From the NCBI GenBank assembly GCA_902783935.1, contig CACZTA010000344.1, positions 1-7,448 of the forward strand: DNA of 7,448 nucleotides, written 5' to 3'. The stretch comes from an uncultured Lachnospiraceae bacterium (GTDB taxonomy: Bacteria > Bacillota > Clostridia > Lachnospirales > Lachnospiraceae). Of the stretch, positions 6,275 through 7,448 are shown in pieces. The notes under the pieces were generated by a model, which saw only the letters and a program-made list of their open reading frames with translations, did no database searches and was not told the DNA's origin. Numbering within the stretch: the stretch's first letter is position 1; every line of letters begins with the position of its first letter. The translations under genes and the position numbers were made by a program.

Positions 6275-6958
6275 ATGGTAACCGGGATATTCGGTGCGGG
6301 TCTTCCTGAGAAGCTGACGGAGCTTCCCCGCGGGGCTGTCGTATGCATGGTGGGCGCAGGCGGAAAGACGACGCTGCTGCACATGCTGGCGGAGTTTTAC
6401 CGGGAGAACGGGTTTCATGTTCTCGCAGGGACGACGACCCACATGGAAAAACCGGAAAAGCTGTGCGTATCTCCGGCAGCCGCCATCCGGGAAATGGCCG
6501 GTTCCGGCATTGCTTTTACCGGCCTTCCGGATCCGGAAAATGAGAGGAAAATCATTTCCCTTCCGGAAGAAGAACTGAGGACCGCGGTTAAAGCCTCGGA
6601 CTATACGTTTCTGGAAGCGGACGGCGCGAGAAGAATGCCGGTCAAAGTCCCTTACGGCCATGAGCCCGTGCTTCCCCCTTATACAACCCATGTGGTCTCC
6701 GTCGGAGGCATGCATGCAGTCGGAAAGCCGGTTGGCCTGATTTCGTATAACAGAGAAGGAGTCATCCGTTTCCTGGAGGAGTATTTTTCAGTTGAGACCG
6801 TCACCGGGGAATCAACCTTGCTGACAGAGGAGATGCTCTGCTGTATTGTCCGCCGCGCATATGAGGATAAAGTGAGGGCTGCGGCGCCTCATGCTGAACT
6901 GATTCCGGTCCTGCATGATTTATCCGGAGGAGGAACGGGGCTATGGCGGTCCATCTGA
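6275..6958 (+). CDS. yqeC: YqeC-family selenium cofactor accessory protein (P-loop NTPase)
   Basis: Member of the YqeC family, which co-occurs with YqeB, orphan SelD and selenium-dependent molybdenum hydroxylases. It presumably uses nucleotide hydrolysis during selenium or cofactor handling, but the reaction is unknown. The 227-residue product (start at 6275) has a clear Walker A, VGAGGKTTLL, with GAGGKTT at residues 27-33 and Lys31 as the phosphate-binding lysine. Next comes GTTTHM (52-57), a conserved Thr/His segment. A Walker-B-like strand, YTFLEADGARRMPVK (110-124), carries Glu114 and Asp116. This is followed by GHEPVLPPYTTHVVSVGGMHAVGKPV, typical of the family. No signal peptide or membrane segment is seen. 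The start lies 1 nt after the yqeB stop and the end overlaps the MobA-like gene by 16 nt, so the three products are probably made together by coupled translation. The family assignment is strong; the biochemical role is inferred. Confidence 0.93.
   Translation: MVTGIFGAGLPEKLTELPRGAVVCMVGAGGKTTLLHMLAEFYRENGFHVLAGTTTHMEKPEKLCVSPAAAIREMAGSGIAFTGLPDPENERKIISLPEEELRTAVKASDYTFLEADGARRMPVKVPYGHEPVLPPYTTHVVSVGGMHAVGKPVGLISYNREGVIRFLEEYFSVETVTGESTLLTEEMLCCIVRRAYEDKVRAAAPHAELIPVLHDLSGGGTGLWRSI
6926..6934 (+). promoter_or_regulatory. Ribosome binding site of the MobA-like gene, inside yqeC
   Basis: GGAGGAGGA lies 8 nt before the ATG at 6943, entirely within yqeC coding sequence. It is the strongest site in the right block. 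It supports the 6943 start and the 16-nt overlap, since the next gene initiates before yqeC ends. Confidence 0.8.
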
Positions 6959-7448
6959 TTTATCTCGCGGCCGGATTCAGCTCGAGATTCGGCTCAAACA
7001 AGCTTTTTTACCTGATGGACGGGAAACCGATGTACCGCCATGTGCTGGACCGCCTTCTGGAAATCCTGAAGGACGGAACATTCTGCGCGGATCTTACGGT
7101 AGTGACGCAGTATGAAAGGATCTGCCGCGAGATGGCAGGGGAACCTTGTACGGTCACCGTCAACCCGGATCCTTCAAGAGGGATTTCTTCATCTCTCGCC
7201 GAAGGCATCCTGTCTCTGGAAAGAAGAGGGGCGCTTTCAGAAGATGACCTGCTTGTCTTCTTTAACGCAGACCAGCCGAAACTGGGAAAAGAAACGATCT
7301 GCCGCTTTCTTGAAAAAACACTTGCCTGCGGTGCGGATCTCGCTGCTGCAGGAATAAACGGGATTCCGAAAAATCCCTGTGCTTTCCGGGGAATTTATGC
7401 AGCTGAACTGAAGAATCTGACGGGTGACACAGGAGGGAAACAGCTGAT
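6943..7448 (+). CDS. MobA/MocA-like nucleotidyltransferase, 3' end cut by window
   Basis: Translation from 6943 stays open for 168 codons to the window edge, so the end is missing. About 25-35 residues are probably lost, as the family is usually near 200. The start LIYLAAGFSSRFGSNKL (residues 5-21) is the nucleotide-binding signature of MobA/MocA-type nucleotidyltransferases, with Arg15 and Lys20 as expected triphosphate contacts. FNADQP (107-112) holds the metal-binding Asp110. Near the edge, LTGDTGGKQL (159-168) matches the conserved late GD-x-GG segment. Family members attach CMP or GMP to molybdopterin. Those beside yqeB and yqeC (YgfJ/MocA-like) are thought to finish the cofactor for selenium-dependent hydroxylases, probably as the cytosine dinucleotide form. 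CTP versus GTP preference cannot be read safely here. Selenium/molybdenum hydroxylase genes are the expected continuation to the right. Confidence 0.92.
   Translation, partial: MAVHLIYLAAGFSSRFGSNKLFYLMDGKPMYRHVLDRLLEILKDGTFCADLTVVTQYERICREMAGEPCTVTVNPDPSRGISSSLAEGILSLERRGALSEDDLLVFFNADQPKLGKETICRFLEKTLACGADLAAAGINGIPKNPCAFRGIYAAELKNLTGDTGGKQL

Noticed and set aside
6525..6538. 14-nt palindrome TTCCGGATCCGGAA in yqeC
   Set aside because: TCCGG and CCGG are very common in this sequence through Pro, Arg and Ser/Gly codon choice, so a short palindrome of this type is expected by chance.
6915..7357. Two short forward frames (6915-7115 and 7112-7357)
   Set aside because: They are out-of-frame readings of the MobA-like gene starting at 6943, whose translation shows the clear nucleotidyltransferase signature.
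5428..7448. In-frame UGA selenocysteine codons, expected in some selenium loci
   Set aside because: The yqeB and yqeC stops are followed at once by the next well-initiated gene, and the MobA-like frame has no internal UGA. The selenium here would be in a cofactor, not as selenocysteine.
1..7448. CRISPR array, insertion sequence, tRNA or rRNA
   Set aside because: No regularly spaced repeats, transposase-like protein, terminal inverted repeats or tRNA/rRNA-like segments were seen, and nearly all bases are in the seven genes.

Overview
The window is a densely packed, single-strand (+) bacterial region of seven genes: six complete genes and one cut off by the right edge. Base composition is middling (about half G+C by eye), most genes have strong AGGAGG/GAGGTGA-type ribosome binding sites, and gaps are short. 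The proteins look like those of anaerobic Clostridia, probably Lachnospiraceae or relatives. That placement is inferred from protein flavour and gene content, since the window has no rRNA or other direct taxonomic marker.

Left block (1-5337): ppk1 (polyphosphate kinase), a guanine deaminase gene (guaD type), an uncharacterised 216-residue protein, and serC (phosphoserine aminotransferase). The gaps are 17, 30 and 24 nt, so co-transcription is plausible. No promoter is visible because the window begins only 19 nt before ppk1. The block ends at a 90-nt gap (5338-5427) holding a perfect 28-bp inverted repeat, which could be a terminator lacking a good U-run or a protein-binding dyad.

Right block (5428-7448): yqeB, yqeC and a MobA/MocA-like nucleotidyltransferase, packed with a 1-nt gap and then a 16-nt overlap. 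This trio is the known accessory set of selenium-dependent molybdenum hydroxylases (for example selenium-dependent xanthine dehydrogenase). The hydroxylase subunits and an orphan selD would be expected beyond the right edge, but they are not in the window.

How the pieces may fit: guanine deaminase makes xanthine, and a selenium-dependent xanthine dehydrogenase matured by the right-hand genes would oxidise it. The window may therefore be the edge of a purine-catabolism locus interrupted by housekeeping genes. This link is inference. No CRISPR array, mobile element, tRNA or rRNA was seen. The least explained parts are the 216-residue protein, the 28-bp palindrome, and a biotinyl/lipoyl-like fold that I infer for the C-terminal half of YqeB.
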